DNA of 7,429 nucleotides. Source: an uncultured Oscillospiraceae bacterium. Lineage in GTDB: Bacteria > Bacillota > Clostridia > Oscillospirales > Ruminococcaceae. Made by a program: the position numbers and the translations under genes. This document shows positions 1-5,387 of this stretch, in pieces (position 1 is the first letter of the stretch; each line of letters begins with the position of its first letter). Location: positions 1 through 7,429 of the forward strand of contig CAKSPU010000069.1 of assembly GCA_934486875.1 (NCBI GenBank), written 5' to 3'. The notes beneath the pieces are model-generated. The model saw only the letters and a list, made by a program, of their open reading frames with translations. It did not search any database and was not told the DNA's origin.

Positions 1-115
1 GTGTGGACGTATGCCCCATAGTTTAATTTAGAAATTGCAAATGGGAGGAAATAGGTGAAAGGCTTGGAACAAAGCTATGTTATAGCAAAAGTAAAAGTAT
101 ATTCTCCCTATATGT

Positions 116-258
116 AAAAATGCGGAAAGAGGGAGAGGTAAGGGAAAGAGAGTGCAGAGGGAAAACCATTAGGAGAGGGAGAAATCCGCATTTTTGTTGG
201 GTTTATTTTTTCTTCCTCCCCTTAGGTTGTCCCTTTGCATTCTCTCTTACAAACCCAA
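116..258. repeat. Large imperfect inverted repeat (purine arm/pyrimidine arm)
   Basis: The purine-rich arm at about 138-184 (GTAAG, AGAGAG, TGC, AGGG, AACC, GAGGGAGAAA blocks) is matched in reverse complement by the pyrimidine-rich arm at about 206-250. A stretch of 21 aligned bases matches at about 18 positions, with small gaps elsewhere. Two further perfect inverted repeats interleave with it: AAAAATGCGGA (116-126) with TCCGCATTTTT (185-195), and TTGGGTTT (197-204) with AAACCCAA (251-258). The 116-126/185-195 pairing would enclose the purine arm and so competes with the long stem. This could be a remnant of a hairpin-type mobile element or a structured RNA. The arms are seen directly; any function is unknown. 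Confidence 0.6.
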
Positions 259-301
259 GCAAAATTAAATATCACCCCAAACAAATCAATCATAGACAAA
301 C

Positions 302-320
302 GGGACGGGAAACCCGTCCC
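302..320. repeat. GC-rich mini-hairpin, intergenic-repeat style
   Basis: GGGACGGG (302-309), an AAA loop and CCCGTCCC (313-320) form a perfect 8-bp stem. Neither side carries a proper T-tract, so it does not look like an intrinsic terminator. From memory, similar GGGACGGG/CCCGTCCC hairpins recur between genes in Clostridia, but one window cannot show that it is dispersed. Confidence 0.55.
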
Positions 321-400
321 CTACAGTGATATGACGCACAAATTCCAATTGTACGAACAACTTCTCTTCCCCATTATACCACATTCCCCCGCCCTATGCA

Positions 401-446
401 AATAAAAATACCCGACTGTGCCGTAAAAATTCTCACAGTCGGGTAT
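401..446 (-). terminator. Intrinsic terminator of the potABCD operon
   Basis: A perfect 13-bp stem (ATACCCGACTGTG at 408-420 with CACAGTCGGGTAT at 434-446) has a 13-base loop. On the minus strand it is followed by TATTTTTATTTG, a U-rich tract. It begins about 10 bases after the potD stop codon. The plus-strand side has no U-tract directly after the stem, so it acts mainly on minus-strand transcripts. Confidence 0.92.
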
Positions 447-455
447 AAATGCATA

Positions 456-1724
456 TTAAAAAATATCCTTTTTGCTCTTTATATATCTTCTCACCTGCAC
501 AGCTATCATAAAGACAACGCAGGCTATGAGGAATGCAGGCATTATCCAGGTGTTTGCGTCCTCTTCCTCGGCGGACTTCATTTCTGTCCAGAGGGTCTGC
601 ATCTGCAAATTTGCCTCGTCGGAAAGATTTACAAAAACCGTGGTCTTTTCTGCAATGAAATCCTCATCGGGATAGGATATGGGGTTTGTACGAACTTCTT
701 CGTCAAGCTTATCAAATGCGCCCGAATTCGGGGTGGAGTAGCAGATGTAGTCGATGTTCGCATAGGCGATATCGGGCTCGCACATAAAGTTGATGTACAT
801 TTCCGCTGCTTCCTTCTGCTTGGAGGAGATGGGTATGCACATTGCGTCAACAAAAAGATTGGTGCCGCTTTTTGGAACAACGAAATTAAGGGAATCGTTC
901 TCCTCCATAATGGTCAGTGCATCGCCTGCGTAGTAGGGCGCTATGAGTGCGTCGCCCGCTCCCATTTTGTCGAATATCTCGTCCATAACGTATGCCTGGA
1001 CTATCCGCTTCTGGGCTTTCAGCTCGTCGGCGGCTTTGATAAGCTCGTCGCTGTCCTCGGTGTTCAGGGAATAGCCGCACTTTATCTCGGCAATGGCGAA
1101 TGCATCTCGGGGATTGTCGAACATAAGGATATTGTCAAGATAATCCTCGTTCCAGAGAATGTCCCAGTCGATGTCCTCGGGGGGAATGTCTATCATCGTT
1201 TCGTCATAGATGATACCCACCGTTCCCCAGGTGTAGGGCACGGAATATTCATTTTCGGGGTCATATTCGAGATTTCGGAAATTGGGCATAATGTACTTGA
1301 AATTCGGGATATTTTCATAGTCAAGCTTCTGCACCATTTTTTCCTTTATCATCTTGTTTATCATATAATCCGAGGGGATTATGATATCATATGACGCTCC
1401 GCCGCCTTTCAGCTTGGCATAAAGCTCCTCGTTGGTGGCGTAGTTGGTGTAGTTCACCTTTATGCCCGTGAGGTCTGTAAATTCGGCGTTGACATTAAGT
1501 GTACCCTCGTCCGCTCCCGTGCAGATATATTCGCCCCAGTTATAGACATTTATGGAGATGTTCTGCCCTTTGAAGCGGGTGTAGTAATCGGGGTCGTCAA
1601 CGGTAAGGGTCTGGGCGGGGGTGTCCTCTTCCTCTTCCGCTGTCTCTTCGGGAACATCGGCTGAACAGGAGCAGAGCATTGCTGCGGAAAGCATTGCCGC
1701 TATTATTGCAGAGATCTTTCTCAT
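456..1724 (-). CDS. potD: Spermidine/putrescine ABC transporter substrate-binding lipoprotein PotD
   Basis: This 422-aa extracellular binding protein delivers polyamines to PotBC. Residues 1-19 are a signal peptide ending in a lipobox-like L-C-S-C, so C20 is the likely lipidated cysteine. An acidic linker follows (22-45). PotD landmarks are visible: YNWGEY (61-66), PSDY (117-120), FDNPRD (202-207), LFVDAMCIP (290-298, with Phe where E. coli PotD has the ligand-stacking Trp255, and D293 in the place of Asp257), and YSTPNSGA (329-336). Unlike E. coli PotD (348 aa), it ends in a hydrophobic helix (about 392-410) followed by RRYIKSKK, so it may be anchored at both ends. ATG 1724 is preceded by GGAGG (1734-1738) inside the end of potC, and the gap to potC is 4 bases. 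The exact polyamine preference cannot be read from sequence. Confidence 0.93.
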   Translation of the reverse strand: MRKISAIIAAMLSAAMLCSCSADVPEETAEEEEDTPAQTLTVDDPDYYTRFKGQNISINVYNWGEYICTGADEGTLNVNAEFTDLTGIKVNYTNYATNEELYAKLKGGGASYDIIIPSDYMINKMIKEKMVQKLDYENIPNFKYIMPNFRNLEYDPENEYSVPYTWGTVGIIYDETMIDIPPEDIDWDILWNEDYLDNILMFDNPRDAFAIAEIKCGYSLNTEDSDELIKAADELKAQKRIVQAYVMDEIFDKMGAGDALIAPYYAGDALTIMEENDSLNFVVPKSGTNLFVDAMCIPISSKQKEAAEMYINFMCEPDIAYANIDYICYSTPNSGAFDKLDEEVRTNPISYPDEDFIAEKTTVFVNLSDEANLQMQTLWTEMKSAEEEDANTWIMPAFLIACVVFMIAVQVRRYIKSKKDIF

Positions 1725-1728
1725 ACCG

Positions 1729-2520
1729 TCACGCCTCCTTTTTCTTCATCTGTCTCAGCTCGATAACGTTCTTCACGATAAGGATAATTACAACCACCCC
1801 GAAAATTATGGTGGAAAGTGCATTTATCTCGGGGGACACCTTTCGCCTTGTCATTGAATAAATGGTGACGGGGAGGGTCTGGGAGGAAGAGCCGCTTGTG
1901 AAATAGCTGATAACAAAATCGTCGAGAGAATAGGTGAACGCCATAAGAAAGCCGCTGACAACGCCGGGCATTATCTCGGGGAGAACTACTTTGACAAATG
2001 CGCTGAAGGGGTTGCAGCCAAGGTCCTGTGCGGCTTCGTAAAGGTGGGGGTCCATCTGCCTGAATTTCGGCATTATATTCAGGATAACATAGGGCACATC
2101 AAAGGTGATATGGGCGATGAGCAGGGTAACAAAGCCAAATTCCAGATTCATTCGTGCCGCAAAGAACACGAAAAGCAGCATAAGGGACACGCCCGTTACT
2201 ATCTCGGGATTGATGATAGGCATATTGGTTATGTTCATTACAACAGCCTTGGGGACTTTCCTCATTCCGTTTATGCCGATAGCCGCAAGAGTTCCGAGTA
2301 CAGTGGAGATTATACTTGCAAGAACTGCGATTATTATCGTGTTCACGAGGGAGGAGATTATTATGTCATTCTGAAACAGCTTTCTGTACCAGTCGAGGGT
2401 AAAGCCGCTGAAAACGCTTCGGCTCTTTGACTCGTTGAATGAAAAAACGATGAGCACGAAAATGGGAACATAAAGAAAAAACAGCACAAAGGCAAGGTAT
2501 ATTTTTCCAAGCTTTTTCAT
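1729..2520 (-). CDS. potC: Spermidine/putrescine ABC transporter permease PotC
   Basis: This 263-aa inner-membrane permease forms half of the polyamine channel with PotB. Roughly six hydrophobic segments are seen (about 8-28, 58-84, 104-123, 130-150, 185-205, 234-254). The EAA motif that docks on the ATPase lies at 162-185 (EAAQDLGCNPFSAFVKVVLP). The length matches the usual 255-265 aa of the family. The start is ATG 2520, with GGAGGGG in the 12-base gap; this Shine-Dalgarno begins on the last base of the potB TAA stop, so translation is probably coupled. Downstream potD begins 4 bases after the TGA. PotC rather than PotB is assigned from gene order and from the YSLDDFVISYF segment (197-207), typical of PotC. 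Confidence 0.94.
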   Translation of the reverse strand: MKKLGKIYLAFVLFFLYVPIFVLIVFSFNESKSRSVFSGFTLDWYRKLFQNDIIISSLVNTIIIAVLASIISTVLGTLAAIGINGMRKVPKAVVMNITNMPIINPEIVTGVSLMLLFVFFAARMNLEFGFVTLLIAHITFDVPYVILNIMPKFRQMDPHLYEAAQDLGCNPFSAFVKVVLPEIMPGVVSGFLMAFTYSLDDFVISYFTSGSSSQTLPVTIYSMTRRKVSPEINALSTIIFGVVVIILIVKNVIELRQMKKKEA

Positions 2521-2532
2521 TTCCGCCCCTCC

Positions 2533-3339
2533 TTAAATAAGCACCTGGTCGTCAGGGCTGAACTGGTTCATCACAGTCATTATTACAAGGATTATGACCA
2601 TAAGAACGAGGGATATCGCCGCTCCGAGATGGGGGTTGTAGGCATTTCCAAGAAACTGCATCTCGATAAGGTCGCCTATGAGCAGATTGGAGCCGCCGCC
2701 CAGCATTCGTGAGATTATAAAGGTGGATATGGCGGGGACGAAAACCATTGTTATGCCCGAGGTTATTCCGGGGAGACTGAGGGGAACTATCACTCTGAAA
2801 AGGGTGGCAAAGCTGCTGCACCCAAGGTCGGAGGCCGCTTCAATAACGCTTTTGTCTATCTTCACCATTACCGAGTAAAGGGGCAGAATCATAAAGGGCA
2901 GGTAATTATAGACCATTCCGAGAACAACTGCCCCCGCAGTGTTTATGAGCTTTAAGGGACCTATTCCCATAAGCCCAAGAAGGTGATTTATAACGCCGTT
3001 GTTGCCGAGGAGGGTCATCCAGGCGTATGTTCTCAGAAGAAAGTTCATCCACATAGGCAGCATTACTATCATAAGCATCGTTGCCTGCTTATGCTTTTCC
3101 ATTCGTGAGAGAATGAACGACACGGGGTACGCCATAACAAGGCATATTGCGGTCGCTATGACAGAGAGCCATATGGAGCGTAAGAAAATATTTGCGTACT
3201 GCCCAACGTCCTGTATATTTTTTATTGTAAATCCGCCGTCATCTGAGGTGAATGCGAAAACGGCTATCATCAGAAGAGGAACGGCGATAAAAACGGTCAT
3301 CCACACAAGGTATGGAGCCGATACCCATTTTGTTTTCAT
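2533..3339 (-). CDS. potB: Spermidine/putrescine ABC transporter permease PotB
   Basis: This 268-aa membrane permease partners PotC. Hydrophobic segments are seen at about 9-30, 55-78, 87-110, 134-158, 189-210 and 238-256. The cytoplasmic EAA motif is at 167-191 (EAASDLGCSSFATLFRVIVP). LLRTYAWMTLLGNNGVIN (101-118) is highly typical of the PotB subfamily, whose members commonly carry R-T-Y-A-W here. ATG 3339 lies 4 bases after the potA TGA, and its Shine-Dalgarno (GAGGA, 8 bases upstream) sits within the last codons of potA. Length and topology are normal and I see no disruption. Confidence 0.95.
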   Translation of the reverse strand: MKTKWVSAPYLVWMTVFIAVPLLMIAVFAFTSDDGGFTIKNIQDVGQYANIFLRSIWLSVIATAICLVMAYPVSFILSRMEKHKQATMLMIVMLPMWMNFLLRTYAWMTLLGNNGVINHLLGLMGIGPLKLINTAGAVVLGMVYNYLPFMILPLYSVMVKIDKSVIEAASDLGCSSFATLFRVIVPLSLPGITSGITMVFVPAISTFIISRMLGGGSNLLIGDLIEMQFLGNAYNPHLGAAISLVLMVIILVIMTVMNQFSPDDQVLI

Positions 3340-3343
3340 ATGC

Positions 3344-4387
3344 TCATTCCTCGCTTTTTTTCATTATGTGGATATCAAAGGGGGCGATGTCCATTCCTAT
3401 CATAGTGCCGACAGGCTCGTGGAGGGTGGAGTGGATTATCCATTTGTGCTCCATTCCGTCAACGGTCATTTCGTAGTGAACGCCCTTGAACACCACCGAT
3501 TCAACGATGCCCGTAAGCTTTGCCTTTTCGGGCGGGATTATCTTTATATCCTCGGGACGGATAACAACGTCCACCTTTTCGTTTTTCTCAAAGCCCTTGT
3601 CCACACATTTGAAGCGATGTCCCGAAAATTCCGCAACGCAGTCCTCGGGCATAATTCCGTTTATGATATTGCTTTCGCCGATAAAGTCCGCAACGAATGC
3701 ATTTACAGGCTCGTTGTAGATATCCGTGGGAGAGCCTATCTGCCGTATATTTCCGTTGTTCATTACAACAACGGTATCGCTCATTGTGAGGGCTTCCTCC
3801 TGATCGTGGGTGACATAGATGAATGTAAGCTCCAGAGCCTGCTGTATTTTTCTGAGCTCCACCTGCATTCCCTTTCGGAGCTTTAAGTCAAGAGCGCCGA
3901 GAGGCTCATCAAGCAGCAGCACCTTAGGGTGATTTACAAGAGCACGGGCAATTGCGACACGCTGCTGCTGACCGCCCGAAAGACGGCTCACTGAGCGCTT
4001 TTCAAAGCCTTTGAGGTTTACAAGCTCCAGCATCTCCCCTACCCGTCTTACAATTTCCTTATCGGGGAGCTTTTTTACTTTAAGTCCGAATGCGATGTTT
4101 TCGTAAACGTTAAGGTGGGGAAACAGCGCATAACGCTGGAACACGGTATTTACGTTCCTTTTGTAGGGCGGCAGTCCGTTTATCCTTTTGCCCTCGAAGA
4201 AAACATCTCCGCTTGTAGGCTCCAGAAAGCCGCCGATTATTCTGAGCGTTGTGGTCTTTCCGCAGCCCGAAGGTCCGAGAAAGGTCACAAACTCCTTATC
4301 CCTGATATCAAGATTGATTTTTTTAAGGATACGCTCGCCGTCCTCGAAAACGACCTCTATATCCTTAAGATTTATTATATTTTCCAA
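3344..4387 (-). CDS. potA: Spermidine/putrescine ABC transporter ATP-binding protein PotA
   Basis: This 347-aa cytoplasmic ATPase powers polyamine import through PotBC. It has Walker [10 protein letters not shown] (38-46), Q-loop Q84 in [16 protein letters not shown] signature [15 protein letters not shown] (136-150), Walker B VLLLDEP with D160/E161, D-loop GALD and H-loop H194 (THDQEEAL). A C-terminal TOBE-type regulatory domain follows (about 240-345, with IRPEDI at 276-281). All catalytic residues are present. The start is TTG at 4387-4385: the next codons ([16 protein letters not shown]) match the usual PotA N-terminus, and no in-frame ATG fits. The Shine-Dalgarno is weak (GGTCGGGG, close to the start). 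It is the first gene of the operon, about 40 bases downstream of the predicted transcription start. Confidence 0.95.
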   Translation of the reverse strand: MENIINLKDIEVVFEDGERILKKINLDIRDKEFVTFLGPSGCGKTTTLRIIGGFLEPTSGDVFFEGKRINGLPPYKRNVNTVFQRYALFPHLNVYENIAFGLKVKKLPDKEIVRRVGEMLELVNLKGFEKRSVSRLSGGQQQRVAIARALVNHPKVLLLDEPLGALDLKLRKGMQVELRKIQQALELTFIYVTHDQEEALTMSDTVVVMNNGNIRQIGSPTDIYNEPVNAFVADFIGESNIINGIMPEDCVAEFSGHRFKCVDKGFEKNEKVDVVIRPEDIKIIPPEKAKLTGIVESVVFKGVHYEMTVDGMEHKWIIHSTLHEPVGTMIGMDIAPFDIHIMKKSEE

Positions 4388-4434
4388 AATACCCCGACCT
4401 TTACAAATTAATAAGGTAAAGCATAACTTTTTTG

Positions 4435-4463
4435 ATTATATCACTTTCATACCCTAAAGTCAA
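4435..4463 (-). promoter_or_regulatory. Strong sigma-A promoter of potABCD
   Basis: Read on the minus strand, TTGACT (4463-4458), a 17-base spacer (4457-4441) and TATAAT (4440-4435) form a near-consensus promoter. A TGA just before the -10 gives an extended TGn element. Transcription should start near 4428, giving a leader of about 40 bases. No riboswitch or obvious operator fits in that leader. Confidence 0.88.
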
Positions 4464-4530
4464 CAAAAGTCAGCGTATATTTTGTAAATTGTTGTATGGT
4501 TTAATTGAATTATGTCGATATTCTGAAGAC

Positions 4531-4565
4531 AAAAAAAGCCGACCCGTTTTACGAGCCGACTTTTT
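4531..4565 (-). terminator. Strand-specific intrinsic terminator after the 152-aa gene
   Basis: The minus-strand RNA forms GUCGGCUCG (4560-4552), a UAAAA loop and CGGGUCGGC (4546-4538), followed by seven U (4537-4531). All nine pairs form if G-U wobbles are allowed (three wobbles). The plus-strand RNA would have A-C mismatches at those three positions, so the hairpin is directional. The upstream A-tract overlaps the TAA stop of the gene. Confidence 0.87.
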
Positions 4566-5022
4566 ATGAAACATTTCCGTTTACGCCCACGAACATATCT
4601 ATCACGCCATTATCCTCACGGAGACTCCTGAGGACGTGATATACCTTTGTAATGGGCTGCATTCTGTTGCAGATAAGATATTCGTTCAGCTTGCGGTGGG
4701 CATCGTCCAGATTGTCAAACTGTCCGCAGTACTTTGCAAGCACTGCGTTTTCAAGGCGGAACACGGGCTTGAAAACATATCGGCTGCTGCTGCGGAAATT
4801 CTTGTTCACGGGTATGAGCAGCTCAACGTTCACAATTGATACATCAGGCTCGCTCACCTCTTCCTCCACCGAAAAAATGATGTCGTCAACGGCGCACAAT
4901 CCCACAGAATCAATATTTTTCTGCACATATGCTATAAGCTCGGGCAGCTTTTTTTGCTCCACCCTTGTTTTGTATGAAAGCAGATCCCTTTGCTCAAACC
5001 ATTGCTTTGTTATAATGTTCAT
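4564..5022 (-). CDS. Hypothetical protein, possible GyrI-like/DUF5085-type fold
   Basis: This is a 152-aa soluble protein with no signal peptide or membrane segment. I recognise no catalytic motif. The layout, with a strand ending in VNVELLIPVN (65-74), then YVFKPVFRLENAVLAKYCGQFDN (82-104), an amphipathic helix DDAHRKLNEYLICNR and a final VYHVL...DMFVGV, recalls the duplicated beta-alpha-beta-beta GyrI-like effector-binding fold. From memory it also recalls DUF5085 proteins of Bacillota, some of which accompany type VII secretion/LXG loci. That assignment is tentative. ATG 5022 is 15 bases after the stop of the 14-codon ORF, with AAGGA at 5038-5034 as a distant ribosome binding site. A better-spaced ATG at 5030 is followed by only one codon and a stop (ATG ACA TAATG), hinting at coupled or restarted translation. 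Confidence 0.75.
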   Translation of the reverse strand: MNIITKQWFEQRDLLSYKTRVEQKKLPELIAYVQKNIDSVGLCAVDDIIFSVEEEVSEPDVSIVNVELLIPVNKNFRSSSRYVFKPVFRLENAVLAKYCGQFDNLDDAHRKLNEYLICNRMQPITKVYHVLRSLREDNGVIDMFVGVNGNVS

Positions 5023-5037
5023 TATGTCATCAATTCC

Positions 5038-5082
5038 TTATCTACCGAAAATAAAGCCGCAAATATACTCGATGAAAGTCAT
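5038..5082 (-). CDS. Putative 14-residue peptide with near-perfect ribosome binding site
   Basis: ATG 5082 to TAA 5038 encodes MTFIEYICGFIFGR. AAGGAGG (5097-5091) lies 8 bases upstream, stronger than the site of most neighbouring genes. An in-frame TAG upstream shows that it is not simply the tail of a longer ORF. The peptide is hydrophobic, with one acidic residue, one Cys (position 8) and a terminal Arg. The stop lies 15 bases before the 152-aa gene, so it could be a leader peptide coupling that gene's translation or a functional micropeptide. Cys followed by G-F-I-F loosely resembles the Cys-X-F-[IL]-[ML] ring of staphylococcal autoinducing peptides, but no leader or charged tail of the AgrD type is present. 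The function is unknown. Confidence 0.5.
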   Translation of the reverse strand: MTFIEYICGFIFGR

Positions 5083-5090
5083 ACTTTTTC

Positions 5091-5097
5091 CCTCCTT
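5091..5097 (-). promoter_or_regulatory. Ribosome binding site of the 14-codon ORF
   Basis: AAGGAGG on the minus strand, 8 bases before ATG 5082, is essentially the full anti-16S complement. It starts one base outside the TA flanking the palindromic element. It is the main reason to consider the tiny ORF translated. Confidence 0.8.
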
Positions 5098-5098
5098 A

Positions 5099-5255
5099 TA
5101 CTAATTCTCGATCGTTCTATAGACAAAATCGACAGATAGAATAAGTTCAGTCAAGGAAAGCGACCGCAGACAGGCTGTCGCCTGACAAGGGAGCTTGACG
5201 CAGAATGAACTTATTATAGCCGAGAGTTTGTCTATAGGTTGATTGAGAATTAGTA
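5099..5255. mobile_element. MITE-like palindromic element, copy 1
   Basis: The 153-bp core (5101-5253) begins CTAATTCTC and ends GAGAATTAG, with TA on both sides (5099-5100, 5254-5255), as expected for a TA target duplication. The arms pair along most of their length: CTATAGACAAA (5117-5127) with TTTGTCTATAG (5227-5237), ATAAGTTCA (5141-5149) with TGAACTTAT (5206-5214), and GTCAAG (5150-5155) with CTTGAC (5194-5199). The apex has a CAGGC-TGTC-GCCTG hairpin (5171-5184). There is no coding capacity. Its right half recurs in diverged form at 7354-7429. Non-autonomous TA-inserting MITEs of the IS630/Tc1-mariner type have this design; the assignment to that group is inference. A palindromic intergenic repeat spread by another route is the alternative. 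Confidence 0.72.
5213..5241 (-). promoter_or_regulatory. Possible promoter inside the palindromic element for the 14-codon ORF
   Basis: The minus strand carries a perfect TATAAT (5218-5213) inside the element, but the -35 position (CAACCT, 5241-5236) is poor and there is no TGn. Transcription from here would put the element's stem in the 5' leader of the tiny ORF. An alternative minus-strand pair lies upstream (TTACAA at 5280-5275, TAATAC at 5258-5253, 16-base spacer). Neither is decisive. Confidence 0.3.
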
Positions 5256-5301
5256 TTATTAATTGTTACTTGAATTGTAATCTTATTAAGAAGGAATATC
5301 G

Positions 5302-5362
5302 ACATTTTTCCGACAAAGTGACCTTTTAAGGGAATGAAGGCTTGCGGAGAGTCGGAAAATGT
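5302..5362. promoter_or_regulatory. Inverted repeat, candidate operator of the two-component operon
   Basis: ACATTTTTCCGAC (5302-5314) and GTCGGAAAATGT (5351-5362) are inverted copies, identical apart from one extra T, separated by 36 bases. The right arm lies within the -35/-10 spacer of the regulator promoter, so a bound protein or a cruciform would directly affect transcription. A smaller CCTT-TT-AAGG dyad (5322-5331) lies between the arms. The binding protein is unknown; the response regulator itself is an obvious candidate. Confidence 0.6.
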
Positions 5363-5370
5363 GCTATAAT
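5342..5370 (+). promoter_or_regulatory. Sigma-A promoter of the response regulator/kinase operon
   Basis: TTGCGG (5342-5347), a 17-base spacer and TATAAT (5365-5370) preceded by TGC form an extended -10 promoter. The predicted start is near 5377, only about 11 bases before ATG 5388, so the leader would hold little more than the GGGG used as Shine-Dalgarno. Confidence 0.78.
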
Positions 5371-5387
5371 TATTCGGGGTGATGGTG

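Larger units (their letters stand above)
1..407. other. Gene-free region with hairpins
   Basis: No ORF here has credible coding character. The first 30 bases hold stops in all three plus frames (19-21, 22-24 and 28-30), so any gene entering from the left ends at once. A weak candidate ORF (GTG at 55, stop at 117, 20 aa) follows a GGAGG at 44-48, but I do not recognise its product. The rest is a long purine-rich then pyrimidine-rich segment that forms an imperfect hairpin, and a GC-rich mini-hairpin at 302-320; both are listed separately. Bases 330-407 show nothing beyond the U-tract side of the potD terminator. Confidence 0.6.

Noticed and set aside
55..117. 20-codon GTG ORF with GGAGG upstream
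   Set aside because: The spacing is plausible, but the start is GTG, no product is recognised, and nothing downstream suggests an operon. Kept only as a remark.
120..329. 69-aa plus-strand open frame across the purine-rich hairpin
   Set aside because: Its composition simply reflects the purine and pyrimidine arms, and there is no Shine-Dalgarno.
396..1394. Plus-strand 332-aa open frame opposite potD
   Set aside because: It mirrors the potD codons on the other strand, has no ribosome binding site, and its product is rich in odd Cys/His/Val runs. PotD motifs on the minus strand are unmistakable.
2999..3886. Plus-strand 295-aa open frame opposite potB/potA
   Set aside because: It spans the potA-potB junction antisense to both genes, with no recognisable domain or ribosome binding site.
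4401..4424. Seven-codon ORF (MLYLINL) in the potA leader
   Set aside because: No ribosome binding site precedes it, and AT-rich leaders give such ORFs by chance.
4388..4434. Riboswitch or attenuator in the potA leader
   Set aside because: The leader is only about 40 bases with no stable hairpin visible.
4652..5104. Plus-strand 150-aa open frame opposite the 152-aa gene
   Set aside because: No ribosome binding site and a low-complexity Ser-rich product. The opposite strand has a coherent fold-like sequence and its own terminator.
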